NCBI GenBank assembly: GCA_022410635.1
Contig: JAJVDF010000456.1
Coordinates: forward strand, 490,425-554,424
Origin: Tretioscincus oriximinensis
Taxonomy: Eukaryota > Chordata > Lepidosauria > Squamata > Gymnophthalmidae
Reading direction: 5' to 3'
Length of the DNA: 64,000 nt
A program made the translations under genes and the position numbers. A model generated the notes under the pieces. That model worked only from the letters and a program-made list of their open reading frames with translations. It did no database searches and was not told where the DNA came from. Of the stretch, positions 34,590 through 46,084 are shown one piece after another (within the stretch, counting starts at the first letter, position 1; each line of letters opens with the position of its first letter).

Positions 34590-35305
34590 CTTTAGGCTTG
34601 GACTACAGCATTGAGGAGGTGATCTGACTTCGGTGGGAAAAGTGGATTGAGTAAAAAAAGTTGCCTTTGCACAGTGCTAGACTCAAGGCATCTATGAAAC
34701 TGATGGTCAGGAGAGTTGGGATAGACAAAGGGAATTATTTTTTCACACAGAGGGTCATCTGTCTGTAGAATTTACTACCAGAAAAAACAGTGATTGCAAA
34801 CATCGTGGGTAGCTTCAAGAAAGAGTTGGACAAATTCATGGAGGCCAATTGTGTTAATGGCTACCTTCAAGTTTGAAAAACAAGCAGGATTCCTCTAAGT
34901 GCCAACTGGAGAGAGTCGAGAGCGAGTGAGGTATTCTTCTTCTTCTTGAGATGTCTGGCAGAAGCAGAAGAATCTGTTTTTTATACCTCGCCCATTTTAT
35001 CCAAAAGGACTCAGAGCGGCACACAAAGTTAATCTCAACCAGTTCAATGGTAGTACTCATGTATCTAATTGAGTTGCAAATCTACTTGCTTTTAAGTAGC
35101 TGAGTTGGCTAGAGCTGAAGGCCAGNAAAGAGTATTCACCCCTTTTGATTTCCAACACGGCCACAAAACCGGATCTCTCAGTTGAAAGACGGGCTCTTAG
35201 CAACTGCAATAGTGATTGGTGGGCTACTGTGTGAGACAGATTGCTGGACTAAATGGGCTGTGGGGTTGCCCAATTCATCAAGGCTCCTCTTATGCTCTTA
35301 TGCCT
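34590..35305 (+). mobile_element. CR1 LINE 3' end interrupted by a SINE
   Basis: 34590-34932 and 35206-35305 are consecutive parts of one sense CR1 3' end ('agagggtcatctgtctgtagaatttac...acaaattcatggaggcc' then 'gattggtgggctactgtgtgagacag...aggctcctcttatgctcttatg'). The antisense SINE at 34933-35205 lies between them. Confidence 0.8.
34933..35205 (-). mobile_element. SINE-1 inserted in a CR1
   Basis: Antisense order: (TTC)n, 'atacctcgcccattttatccaaaaggactcagagcggc', 'gcaaatctacttgcttttaagtagctgagttggctagagctgaaggc', and the tRNA-like head 'aaaccggatctctcagttgaaagacgggctcttagcaact'. It is nearly full length. Confidence 0.78.
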
Positions 35306-36989
35306 TTGCATTATTCTTTCTGTTGCTATTTCCTAAGACATTGTATGATATATCTTAGTCTCAAATGACCAATTTTCCTTTTGACTCTTTGGTTTTTAAA
35401 TCCAGCATCGGTATGTAGTAATGAATCTCTACATTTGTCCAAAAACTATTGGCATGGATGAAAGGCATTTCTTCTTTAGCTTTCTTGGCCCTTTCTTTGT
35501 GTGACATCCATAACTGCAGTGCACTCTCTCCAGCTAGTTAAGGCGGTTGGCATGGACAGGAACAACATTTTAAAATTAATTTTCCATATGAATGGCTGGC
35601 AGAACACTTAATCAGATGCACAGAATAAAATATAATCTGCTGCTGTTTTGAAAGCGAGAGCTACATGCAGAATTTATTTGATATGCGTGCTAGAAATGAA
35701 GTTCAGATGAGCATTTGGTAGTAAATTTGGGAGCCCCTTGNGGTATTTATTCAGGCCCCAGCTAAATGAAGCGCTGACCCTCCTACAATCATAGTCAGGG
35801 AGATGAATTATTGCTCCGTTCCCCAAGTGCCTAGCAAAAACTGGATCAAGGACGCCGACTTCTAGGAATTGATTTACTTTGCTTTCGCATGAATACGTTT
35901 GCAATGCCACTTTTCCAGTTCTGCAACGGTTTGGATTGGAATGGATTTCTTCTAATTTTTTTAAAAAAATAATTTTATTTTAATAACGAGGAAAGCAGAT
36001 AGCACAGCCCGTCCAGCTGAATTGAAACCAAGGACAAGAGTAGTCGGACGTTTTGGCAAAATGACTTCTGAGCTTTTTCAAACGGTCCCCTGTAGGATAG
36101 GGAGATTTTGCAAGGAGTGCTTCTGTCAACGTCTTTAATGGAATATGTTAGAACGGGATGCTTGTGAAGGTTTTGCAGAAGCAAAAGTGGGGTTTGCTTC
36201 CTGACTGCCCATCTGCGGTCTAGTAGGTTCTGTAACTATTAACGGACCCAAGAGGGTTATAAAACCAAAGAATATGGAAAATGTATAAAGAAACAAGAAA
36301 GGAAGTCCACATTAAATGGTGCAGTTACTTATATTCCAAGTTGGCTATCATTGTGCATTAAATTAACCTCAAAAGCCTACAACTGACAGCAGAATGTCCG
36401 TAGTAATTGTTTTCGTTGGCGTTCCACTTCAGGACTGGCGTGTTGTTCTAATGGCGGAATGTGCGCTCTGCATACTTGTCCAGTAATATGCACTTTTTNC
36501 CCCTTTTCTCTTTTTTACAAAAAGAATTCACGGCCCTGTATTCTGTTCTCTGAGGCTGTCAAACAAGTTTCCTTCACTCACAATCAGGCACAAGACAGTT
36601 GAAGGGGCTTGTTTAGTCTAGAGTCAATACTCCAGAGATTACAAGGTCACCGTAGGAAATGTAATTATGCCATTTTATTCTGGAATAGTCTCTGGGTTTT
36701 TATTTTTTTATTTTTAGTGATGTGATGATAGTATGATCAGGGTGCTTGTTAAAATTATGGACTCCCATCCCTTTTGTTAGTGAGAAATGTTGGAAATGCA
36801 GATCTGGTGCCTGATAAAGTGACAGAATGTTGGGAAAAATCCTGCTGCATGAATGGGGAACATATATGATGGTTCCTTGGAAATTTTGCATACAAATAGT
36901 TTTTTAAAGTGGTGAGTAACAACTCACAGGAAGCTATGGAATGGTGTCGCTGCAAGGGAGAATTTATTTANTTGAGCTAAATTGATTTG

Positions 36990-37350
36990 ATCCCACTCTA
37001 AGGGCAGGTCCCTCAGCCACCTTCCTGTAAGCAGAAAAAGTGTTTCCNGTAGGCGGGACTGGGCATAGATTAGCTAAAATGGCTCCCTCCCTCCCTCCCA
37101 GGGCTAGCTGCCTAGCAGCCTGGAGGTCATACTCCACAGGGCAGTGCCCCACGCAGGCTGGGCAGGAGAGGCTGCCCGCTGCTCGGTCTATGTTTCCCAG
37201 CAGTCCATGACTCCAGCACATCAATAGCTGTGTATGATCCTCGNCGCATTTGTGAATCTGCTGGGCATCCAAGCTTTCATAATAAGCATTTTATAATAAG
37301 CATTGTTGTCAGTGTGAAAAAATAGCATAAAACCATAAAACAGGAAAAAG
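36990..37350 (+). repeat. Unnamed interspersed repeat, copy 2
   Basis: Collinear with 22543-22860: 'ccttcctgtaagcagaaaaagtgtttcc...gggactgggcatagattagct...ctgcccgctgctcggtctatgtttcccag...aataagcattgttgtcagtgtgaaaaaatagcat'. The two copies are diverged, with small indels. Confidence 0.65.
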
Positions 37351-39631
37351 AAATCCTNTCAGGAAGTAAAGAATCAGGAAGCTGTTATTATTTATCTCTG
37401 GAACCCAGTTCATGCGCAGAGATTTTAGGGTGTTAATAAGAGCAAAGAAAACCCCAGTGACTTAAAATGGGGAAGGGAATTGTTTATTCAATCAAAGTCC
37501 AGGTTAAAGAGGTGCAGGGCAGACCATAGTTTGGATGGCCAATATTGTCCCAATCTTAGCTGCTGGCCTTGAAGGCTGAGAACAGCTGAAGCCCAAGCTG
37601 CTTCTAGTGCCACTTTGTCCATTATAATCTAGACTACCGAAAGCCTCCCACAGTTTGGAATATGACTACTGGTCTGGTTGTGGGCCCTGATATGGCACCA
37701 TTTTGGTACCCAATCCCAGCCTATGGATTTGTTTTATATGGACTACAGCACTATGTGGAATGGGTCCCTGTTATTATTTTGGCTAGTTCTCACATGAGCA
37801 GTAAACCTTTAGAGGCATGTGGCCTCTTGTGGTAGAAGAAGTCACATAGCCAGCATAGGTAATAGCAACAGTTAGTCCTTTCATTCCTGAAATTGTCTTT
37901 ATGAGGCATATTGTCTTTATGCCTTCTCATAATTCCACTTCCCTCTCGAAGGCGAGGGGTTGTATCGTAGGAGGGCTTTTTCTGTGGTAATCTCCCAGCT
38001 TTGGAATACTTTCTCAGTGAAGATAGTCTAGGCACTAAGTTTTATTGATTCTGGCACTTAGTTAAACCCTCCCTATTCACATCTGGCCCAAATCTTGAAC
38101 GCTGCCCTGCTAGGAAATAAAGGTGGTTGGATGAAATGTGAAAGGCACTTTTTACCGATTAGTATTACCAGGCAAGTGTCTCCTAGGAGACAAAACTGCT
38201 CGCCAGGCCACCATGTGAAGTTCACGTAGGAGTTTATAAAGCAGACTTTAATCAGGTGTGGGGAGAGACGACTGGAGCACATAGGTCTAGTTCTGGCTAG
38301 TTTCTGGATAAATGAAACAGTTGACAATATTACAAAAGAGCATAATTAGATATACAGTCTGTTTAGGGCAGGGAGAAGCTTAATGCACGTCATTTTTACA
38401 GTAAATAAATGTACCTTCTTATTTTGCACACCAAACTCAATCGAAAAATGTGTTTTTGTGATTTTTGGGTTTCCGTATGCCCCTCAGCCATGTAATGTTT
38501 CTAATAATAAAATAATGACTTGAACATATGCAGAATTTACAGATCAGCCATTGTCAAGAGCTAGAAGGAAATGCTGCTGTATTTTTGTTCCTTTAAATGT
38601 ATAAAACATAAATCCTCCATCATTGGAGGAGGAGGTGGTAGTGGGGAAGAATGGTGGTGTGGTTTTCATTTGCTATAATTTCCTGTGAGACCGTATTCCA
38701 AACAAAACCCACCTTCTCGAGACAATGGGGTTTTGGTTTCCCAAGCATACATCTTCATATATGGAACTTAAAGCTAGTTTAGCTAGCCTTGGGTATGTTC
38801 CACAATTTGTCATTAACGTGTTTAATAAACTACAGCGATGGTTGAAATAATTTTTGAATAATTTTATTGTAGAATCACAAGTTAAATCAACCCCCGTTAC
38901 AATCATAAATGTCACAGTCCTCTCCTCTTTGCATTTCGTTTCTTGCTACTGCAAAATGAATTGTGACTTGTCNGTTTGTGGTACTGTACGAACCCTGAAC
39001 CTCTGTAACTTGTCAGAATCAGGTTTTAGTTAATAGATTTTTTCAGTGATGTAATGGGAAATGTTTTGGCAGGGAGGGTGAATATAATGGACTGTGATTA
39101 ATGTTTTAATAAGCGCTTTTTCCTCCCCCTGTGGAGGTGAAATGCTTTCCTGCTCAAATTGATAGGCTTGTAACAGGTGTGTGTATACAATCTTATTATT
39201 TTAGCATATTGTGCATTTAAAAAAACTATATACCAAACTCNTTTAAAAATAGGGTTTTTATTCTTTAAAAAGTATTTAGAAGTATTGATGTCTGTGAAAG
39301 CACACCTCCCAGAGACCTTTCCCACAGCCTCAAGTAATGGAATGAAATAGCCTCTACTGCAGAAATTTACTAGAAAAATACCTCTATGGCCATGGTCACA
39401 CACCACTAATTAGAGTATTTATTCAGCTACATGGACTGGGGATGTGCCACAATCGGACGATGATGGGGATTATTATGTTTATGTTTGTATAATGCACACC
39501 TTTCTGCTGTACACATATTCAATCTGGTTTAAATTTAGTCTTCTTGGCTTACCTTTCATTATATCACATCCTTACTGAGAAATTTATCAAGGGGTCTCGA
39601 ACACTTTAGAGATGAACAAGGAAAAGGTAGC

Positions 39632-40349
39632 TGTGGCGTTTGCCTATTTTAAGGTTTGTATTTCTTTTTACTCATTTTGTTATCCCGGAGGGGGGGGGGG
39701 GCAGAACAGGCCTGGACAGGGGCGTGGCTTCCTCATTCCCTGGTTGAGAGGGGGTGAGGCTGGAGGAGCCAGCCAATAGGGCCTTGAGTAGCCAGCTGGC
39801 CAGAGTATAAAAAGGAGACTGACCGGGGCTACTGGCCTTTCTGTTGGGGTGACTTGATGTTACAAACAAGTCTATGGGGATCCACTGTCAGTCAGCATCC
39901 GAGGGGCGGGGCTGCAGTGTGTATGGAAACCTGGAAGGGTCGTAGCAGTGACTAGGCCTTGGCTGNCTTCATGTTGTTTGAGGCTATGACTTTAAGAAGA
40001 AACTATTTCAGTGTTATGAGCTCAGTGAAGCTGTGTGTGCATTCTGGCTAGAGTGAAAAAGCTCTGTTTTTCTTTTACCCAATCCAGTGTTGTAACAATA
40101 AACTTTCTTGTTTGTTTATATTTTTAACAGTCTTTTTTATTTTCTTCCTCACATATCCTTACATGTTAAAACAACTGGGGGGACTGAGATAAAGTCCTTT
40201 GGTGCATCTTAAAGAGCCTTGTTAAAGGCATAAAGGTGCTGGGAGTCTAAGCAGGTCGTGGGTGCTTGCTGGGTCCCAGCTGATACAGTGTGGGCACCTC
40301 TAGCCTNGAGGGTCAGGATACTTGGACACTATAGGTAGGGGTCACCACA
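39632..40349 (+). mobile_element. Solo LTR, copy 2
   Basis: A 718-bp homologue of 30391-31104 starting TGTGGCG and ending CACCACA. It has TATAAAAA (39806), AATAAA (40097) and a downstream T/G-rich stretch. The flanking 5-mers gtagc/gtatc differ at one base, consistent with a decayed 5-bp target duplication. No retroviral coding sequence is adjacent. Confidence 0.82.
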
Positions 40350-41415
40350 GTATCCAGTGAGAACTTTCAAAGACAAGTCGCAGAGCCAGTTATGGAAATG
40401 TAAATAAATAAAATATTTAAAAGAGCCAATAATGTCCATGTCATATTTGGTTTCCTCTGTTTTAGTGAGTGGTAATTCATTAATATCATTTCTTTGCTGC
40501 TTGAAGGTAAGTTTTTTTTTCTGCCAATTTAACCAAATTCTATTTTGTTCATTATTATGCTACTGNTCTTACTGTCCTTTTTATTTACATCATGTCTACA
40601 TATGAACGAATTTATTTGGGAGCAGTACCTCTCTTCAGTCTGACACCATTTCAGTCTTTCAGTCTTTCCTGATGTAATACGTTTGATAATCTAAAAGTGT
40701 CATAATATATATGTACATATTCGGAGTATTGCAACCTCCTTCTCCATTTTTCCTTTGTGCGTTTTGCAATTCTGGCTCTTGGTTTGGAATATATATTATG
40801 AGAATAATGATTCCACTTTGTTTATTTTTTTCCTTAGTTGCGTATATGAGTATGCCTTGAAGTAAGAATAGTATTTTTGGTAATAATTTCGTTTACGATA
40901 CAGCAATTCTTTGCAGGAGTGGGATGTTATCGTCCTAAGCAAAATGCCAGGGGATGCCTGGTGGTAGCTTTTATCTGGTTCACAGCAAACAGTGCATAAA
41001 TTTATGCCCTTTGGCTGCTCCTGTCTTCAGTTCAAGGCCCTTGAGATCCATCTTGCCTCTGGGGTGCCTTAGACTAGGGAATAGTTCAGTTCCAAATAGG
41101 CCTTTTGACACCCACTCTTCTAGCCTTTCCTTGCCACTCGCTTTGTATTTCACAATGAGAAAACAATGTTGCAAACCGAACCAGAAAGCTATTGAAAAAC
41201 CAGTTAGTCTCCTGCACCGCTTGCTGGCTGGTTTAACAACGTAACTGCTTCTTTATTTCAGATTAAAATCTTACTGTTAACCTAATGGAAAAAATGAACC
41301 GCAGTATTTTTCTTTCTGCTTAGATTGCTTGATTTGAATNATTAAAATACTGATTATATGATATTTTAATTTTTACAACAGAGGAGAANACATAATACAG
41401 TTTTGTGTAATTCTT

Positions 41416-41600
41416 AAAGTGCTGGACTCTTATCTAGAAGTCTCCTGGTTCAATTTCACACTTGGAGTTAGCTGGATGATCATGGACCAATCACAGTTTT
41501 TTAGAACTCCCTCAGCCCCGCATACTTCACAAGGTATCTGTTGTAGAAAAAGCAACAAAAGTTATGTGTGCCACCCTTTGTTGAAAGGGACATTATAGAT
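41416..41600 (+). mobile_element. SINE-2 (second tRNA-headed SINE family)
   Basis: 'aagtgctggactcttatctagaagtctcctggttcaatttc' resembles a tRNA half with a B box. The body 'gatcatggaccaatcacagttttttagaactccctcagccccgc' and tail 'gtgtgccaccctttgttgaaagggacattatagataaa' follow. The same family is at 55715-55900 and 60905-61255. It resembles described squamate (Sauria-type) SINEs, but the name is not verified. Confidence 0.65.
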
Positions 41601-42246
41601 AAACATTATTACAAATACATGTATAGAAAATCATTCCTTCGTCCTTTTCCCCTCATTGTTGAATTCCACCACTATAGGCAGTACCCATCTTGTCAACCAC
41701 CTGCCATGAAATGGAAACAATCTCCCCATCTTCTCAAAACCCTTTCTCTGTAAGAAATTATGTGGTTTTCCTCTAGTAATCTCATATTCCCATCTTTTTT
41801 AATCTATTCATTGTTTCAATTTTAACCAGTTCTCCTCCAACTCTTATTTACCGTCTGTCCCTTATACAACTTTCTTCTTTCTCTTATAGCTCAAACATTA
41901 TGCAGTAAAAGTATTCAATGAATTCAGTATTTGGATTAATAGATTTATACATAATTAATGTGAACATAAGATGAGCCTTGCCGGGGTCCATCTAGTTCGG
42001 CCTTCTGTCTCACCCAGTGGGCCACCAATTGCACCTGGGCAGTTTGGAACAGAAGAAGACAAAATATGCACCTGTTCTTGACGCCCTACAAATGGTGTTT
42101 CAGGAATCCTACCTGTTGCTCCATCTTGGAGGCAGTATGAAGACATCCATCCTAGTAGCTGTTTATACCCTTGGCTTCCATGAAGTTGCCTAATTCTCTC
42201 TTAAACCTATCCAGACTGTTAGCTACCATCCCCTCTTCTTTAAGTA

Positions 42247-43276
42247 CAGTAAAACCCCGTTTATCCGGACTTCAGCTAACCGAAACCCGGCTTAACCGAN
42301 GCTTCCAACCTGCGTCACGTGACAGTTAAAACGTGTGCGTAGGTGGAAAAAGGCTTCTTCCGGCGCGGCTCGCGGCGCGGGAAGGCCGGGGAAGCCTCTT
42401 CCTTGCGCCCAACCCCGTTCCTCTGCTTTGCAACCCCGTCCTGGGGATCCCAGGGCCCCTTCCTGGTGCAGGGGACAGCGGACCTCTCAGCCCCAGGACG
42501 GCTCCCTTTGCTCTCCCACTTGGAGGCACCGCGTTTCCGCTTCTGTCGATGCTCNCGCTCGCCCCCGCCCTGTTCCGGGAGGCGCCTTTGGGACCCCCTG
42601 CNGCCCCCTNCCGCGGCGTCTGCCGGCCCAGAACGNCAGGTGGGCAGCGAGCTCCTTGTGGCAGAACNCGGCCAGGGCAAGGCGGGCCCAGGGGCCCCTA
42701 AACACCCGGTCTGCACTTGCATCAAGGCCTGCGGGCGGCCTGTGGAAGTTCCGGCGGCCCGAGAGTGGACTCTGGGCGAGGCTTGGCCCTGGGGCCGCCA
42801 GTGGCGGGAGAGCAAAGGGCCCAGGCGGCGCCCCGCGGGCCTCAGGGGGGCGGGGGGCTGCGGCTTGGCCCCGGGTGCCCCTCCCTCCCCTCCTCCCCCT
42901 GCGGACGCCGCTTCCTGGTTCAGCGAAACGGTTTTGGTTTCCTCCCCCACCCCGTCGCGGCGGCAGAGCACGAGCCCAGCTCCAGAGGGCCCGGCCGCGG
43001 GGCGGAGGAAGGGGGTCCCATCGAAGAGCCCCTGGGGCCCCCCCGCTNCCCCGCCTGGCGTACCTGTAGGCACGCTTGANGTCGTCGGCAGAGGCGCCCT
43101 TGGGCAGCCCCAGCACCTCGTAGAGGCTCTCGCCCGCTCGCGACATCTTCCGCTGTGCCGCCATTGCGCCCGCCGGGGCAAGACGACGGATTTAAACCAT
43201 TAAATGGTTTATCCGAAAAATTGCGTTATCCGAAACGCCTCCGCCCCCTTTAGTTCGGATAACCGGGGTTTTACTG
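42247..43276. mobile_element. Pogo/Tigger-like TIR element carrying a captured host exon
   Basis: A 1,030-bp element bounded by TA (42245-42246 and 43277-43278). Its inverted termini are CAGTAAAACCCCGTTTATCC (left) and, inverted from the right, CAGTAAAACCCCGGTTATCC. Subterminal TTATCCG/CGGATAA words repeat near the right end. The roughly 900-bp interior is extremely GC- and CpG-rich, unlike the AT-rich surroundings, and contains no transposase frame. It includes the first coding exon and splice donor of a DNAJC5-like gene at 43064-43164. It is best read as a non-autonomous element mobilised in trans that picked up promoter-proximal host DNA. Long frames elsewhere inside are artefacts of GC richness. 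Confidence 0.85.
43064..43164 (-). pseudogene. Captured first coding exon of a DNAJC5-like (cysteine-string protein) gene
   Basis: From ATG at 43164 the frame reads MAAQRKMSRAGESLYEVLGL, then PKGASADD, an N-containing codon, KRAY and a split Arg codon, before a consensus donor CAG|GTACGC at 43064/43063. The pattern (Q-R-x-x-S, GESLY.VLGL.KGAS..D.K..YR) is the N-terminus of cysteine-string proteins (DNAJC5/5B/5G): J-domain helix I and the start of helix II. The HPD motif and cysteine string, encoded by later exons, are absent. Without them no J-protein function is possible. The exon and donor could still be used in an antisense transcript relative to MNAT1. Confidence 0.78.
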
Positions 43277-43885
43277 TAAATTCCAAAGGCCAATTGACCT
43301 TCTGGGTAAAAAAATACTTTTCCTTATCTATCCTCACTCTTCTGCCAATCAGCTTCAAGGAATGTCCCCTGATCCTAGTGTTATGTGTTACAGAAAACAT
43401 TTGTTCTCTATTCACCTTATCCATCCCATGCATGATTTTATAGACTTCAATCAGATCACCTCTCAAACNCCATCTCTCACGGCTGAAGCGGCCCAGGCCT
43501 TGCAGCCTGACTTCATAAGGGAGGTGATCCAGATCCTTGATCATTCTTGTTTCCCTTTTCTACACCTTCTCCAGTTCCACAATATCCTGTATGAGATGTG
43601 GTGACCAGAATTGTACGCAGTATTCCAAGTGTGGCCTCACCACAGATTTATAAAGAGNCAAAACAANACTTGCTGANTTGTTTTCAGTTCCTTTTCTAAT
43701 TATCCCTAACACTGAATTTGCTTTTTTTGCTACTACTGCACACTGGGTTGACATCTTCATTAAACTGTCCACCAACACCCCAAGATCCTTTTCCTGCTTG
43801 GTCACGGAAACCTTGGTTTCCATTAGTTGGTAGGCGTAATTGGGGTTCTTTGCCCCAGGGTGCATGACTTTGCACTTCCTTAAGT

Positions 43886-44170
43886 TTGTTAAGCAGAAAA
43901 ATTGCTAAAAATCCCCAAACTCTAAAGTCTCTCTCCTGGTGATTCCCTGTCACCCTTTCTTGGGCTGGAAAGAGGATGTAAGTGNGTGTGTTTGCTAGTT
44001 CCTTCCTTTGAGTAACCAGTAAGCTCCCCCCACTTCAGACCATGTGGTGAGGAGCTTTGTTAAGCAGAAAAAACTCCTTTTTAAACTGCTAAAAATCCCC
44101 AAACTGCAANGTCTCTTTCCTGNTGATTTCTACCACACTCTCCCTTCCTTGGGCTGGAAAGAGGATTTAG
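43886..44170 (+). repeat. Tandem duplication, about 172-bp period
   Basis: 'tttgttaagcagaaaaa...ctgctaaaaatccccaaact..aa.gtctct.tcctg.tgatt...cttgggctggaaagaggat' occurs at 43886 and again at 44058 in direct orientation. The unit abuts the 5'-truncated end of the CR1. Both units contain Ns. Confidence 0.85.
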
Positions 44171-44214
44171 CTGTGTGTGTATCTCCTGGCAGTGGGCATC
44201 CTTTTCCTCCATTT

Positions 44215-44595
44215 CTCAGATCCAACCCCCTGGTGAATTCACTACATTTTCAGCCTTTGTGTGAAGACTTCCATCAAAGGAAAACTCACCACCTTATGGC
44301 AACGTATTTCACTGGCTGATCTCTCTTGTTGTCATCATCTCTTGAATTGAATAATTTATTACGGTCATTGACCAGCATTACAGTGCTATTCAATATATAA
44401 AAATAAATATCAATTTTAATAGCTTTTAAATAATTTGTAAAATTAAAATTTGAAATTTCTTCTAATCCTCGTTCCTTCTCCTCCTCCTTATGAAAATCAT
44501 CAACTTTATTGAATCAATGTAGGATTCCCTAAAGACTTCCACTGAAGGAGAACTCACCACCTCATACGGCATCCCCAGCATCCTCCTCCTCCTTA
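44215..44595 (-). mobile_element. CR1 3' end pieces (ATTCTAT-tail subfamily)
   Basis: 'gaagacttccatcaaaggaaaactcaccacctta' (44264) and 'aagacttccactgaaggagaactcaccacctcat' (44533) are antisense CR1 3'UTR words. AT-rich sequence that I cannot name lies between them. Confidence 0.55.
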
Positions 44596-44944
44596 TTCAT
44601 TCTCAGGGCAACATACTACTGAAGTCACTCAGGAAATTAACAGTGATTTGTAGGAGTGCAGCTGCATTTGTTTTTCTTTTTCTTTTTGAAAAAGACCATG
44701 TGCCTCGCTTGTGGTCAGCACTTCTCTGCCCTTGCGCAGGGCTCCAGCAGCTGAAATAGCAGAGTCGTCCACGCACTACTTTTGCCTGGGCTCTTTCGTA
44801 AGCCGCACAGTTGTGAAATGTTTGGGACCCGTTTTTAGATTACACTTCTAGCAGTTTTCTTAAGAAACTAAAGGGCAGCATTTTAAGGTGATAGTAAACA
44901 ATTCATAGTGCTTAAATCCATTTCACATTGCACCTTTAAACGAA

Positions 44945-45150
44945 GATGAAGAAGGAGAAGGAGAACTGTGTTCTTATACCTCATTTTTCTCACCCAAAGA
45001 GGCTCAAACTGGCTTACAACTATTTTTCACCCAAAGGCTTGCATTCTATCTTGTCTGTACCTATTAATCTACAATGCAAAATACTTGTATTTGAACAGCT
45101 AGGTTGGCTGTAGCTAAGGGCAGTAGAGGGCACTCTCTCCTCTCCATAGT
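44945..45150 (-). mobile_element. SINE-1, antisense
   Basis: (GAAGGA)n, 'cttatacctcatttttctcacccaaagaggctcaaactggcttacaac', 'cccaaaggcttgcattctatcttgtc', 'gaacagctaggttggctgtagctaagggcagtagagggcactctctcctctcc'. The tRNA head is missing. Confidence 0.75.
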
Positions 45151-45164
45151 AGGCACATGGGCCT

Positions 45165-45250
45165 CGAAGAAGTAGATGTGTCTATGAAAGCTCATCCATC
45201 TACCTTTCTCTTGTTAGACTCTTAAGTGCTACAAGCCCTCCTTGCTGGTC
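45165..45250 (+). mobile_element. Penelope-like fragment, degraded core
   Basis: 'cgaagaagtagatgtgtctatgaaagctcatccatctacctttctcttgttagactcttaagtgctacaagccctccttgctgg' is the family terminal repeat. The hammerhead CTGAAGA has decayed to CTCGAAGA, so self-cleavage is unlikely. Confidence 0.65.
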
Positions 45251-46084
45251 TTTAAACACTGTAATTTGTTTAAGAATTCCTTCAAAGCTTTGTCTTTTCT
45301 GGGTTTGTCTACCATAATTTTAACTGGAGTTTTGTCCATTCCACGCTCTTTTATTTTATTTCGGTGCCAGGAGTTATTTCTTAGAAAAGAAAAATACAAG
45401 ACATGAAAATGCCAAGTTATGATTACATGTTTTTTGTGGTTGGGGAGAAAATGCTGAATGCACTCTTGAAAGAAAAATAAACACAAAAATATTTTCGTTT
45501 CCACCGTCTCATAAGTACGTAACTGATTTCCTTTCTGCAAAATGCAACTGTTTTGCCATACTCTTTTCGCTATTTAAAAGCTTCTGCTCTAAAGGCCTTT
45601 TTTNAAATTCATTTGATTAAATCTTTGCTTTTCTTTCCCATTCCATTTGGAGTATATTTTTTTTGATGATTTCTTGCATTTTGAAGAGGGAAGAAATAGC
45701 TCCATTTTTAAGTTCATTTGTGGCAGAAGCAATTTGTTGTGTTGTGACTTACTGGGTTCCTGAGCACCTTGGATTGATTTATTTTTCNTATTTATAAGGC
45801 AGTTCTTGAAAAGTTTTATCTACATTAGCTAGGTGCTTGGATAAAAAACTAAGCCCTTGAAGATTACTGTTAAATCTTTGAATTATTACCATTAATAATT
45901 TTTTTAAGTAATATACACTTTTCTATTTTTATACCAGTGTCCTTTAAGATTGTGCTGAAGAATAAGGTGATATTTCATTTACTGCATTATTACTTATTTA
46001 TTAAATAAATAAGTTAGACTAGCAGATTATACTCCCCCCCCAACATCTGATTTCAATTAACAATGTAAGAACATAAATTACACG

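Larger units (their letters stand above)
41958..43889 (-). mobile_element. CR1 LINE 3' portion, split by a TIR transposon
   Basis: 41958-42246 and 43277-43889 are consecutive parts of one antisense CR1. The second part encodes (- strand) recognisable ORF2 C-terminus: [69 protein letters not shown]. Frames are broken by Ns and indels. The junction 'cttctttaagTA|TAaattcc' matches the continuous 'cttctggaagtaaattcc' of other CR1 copies here (e.g. 56500-56517), which defines the empty site. Confidence 0.9.

Noticed and set aside
42315..43181. Long overlapping frames on both strands (up to 288 codons) in the GC-rich block
   Set aside because: All six frames are long because stop codons are rare at this GC content. 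Only the first 33 codons from 43164 resemble a known family, and they end at a splice donor.
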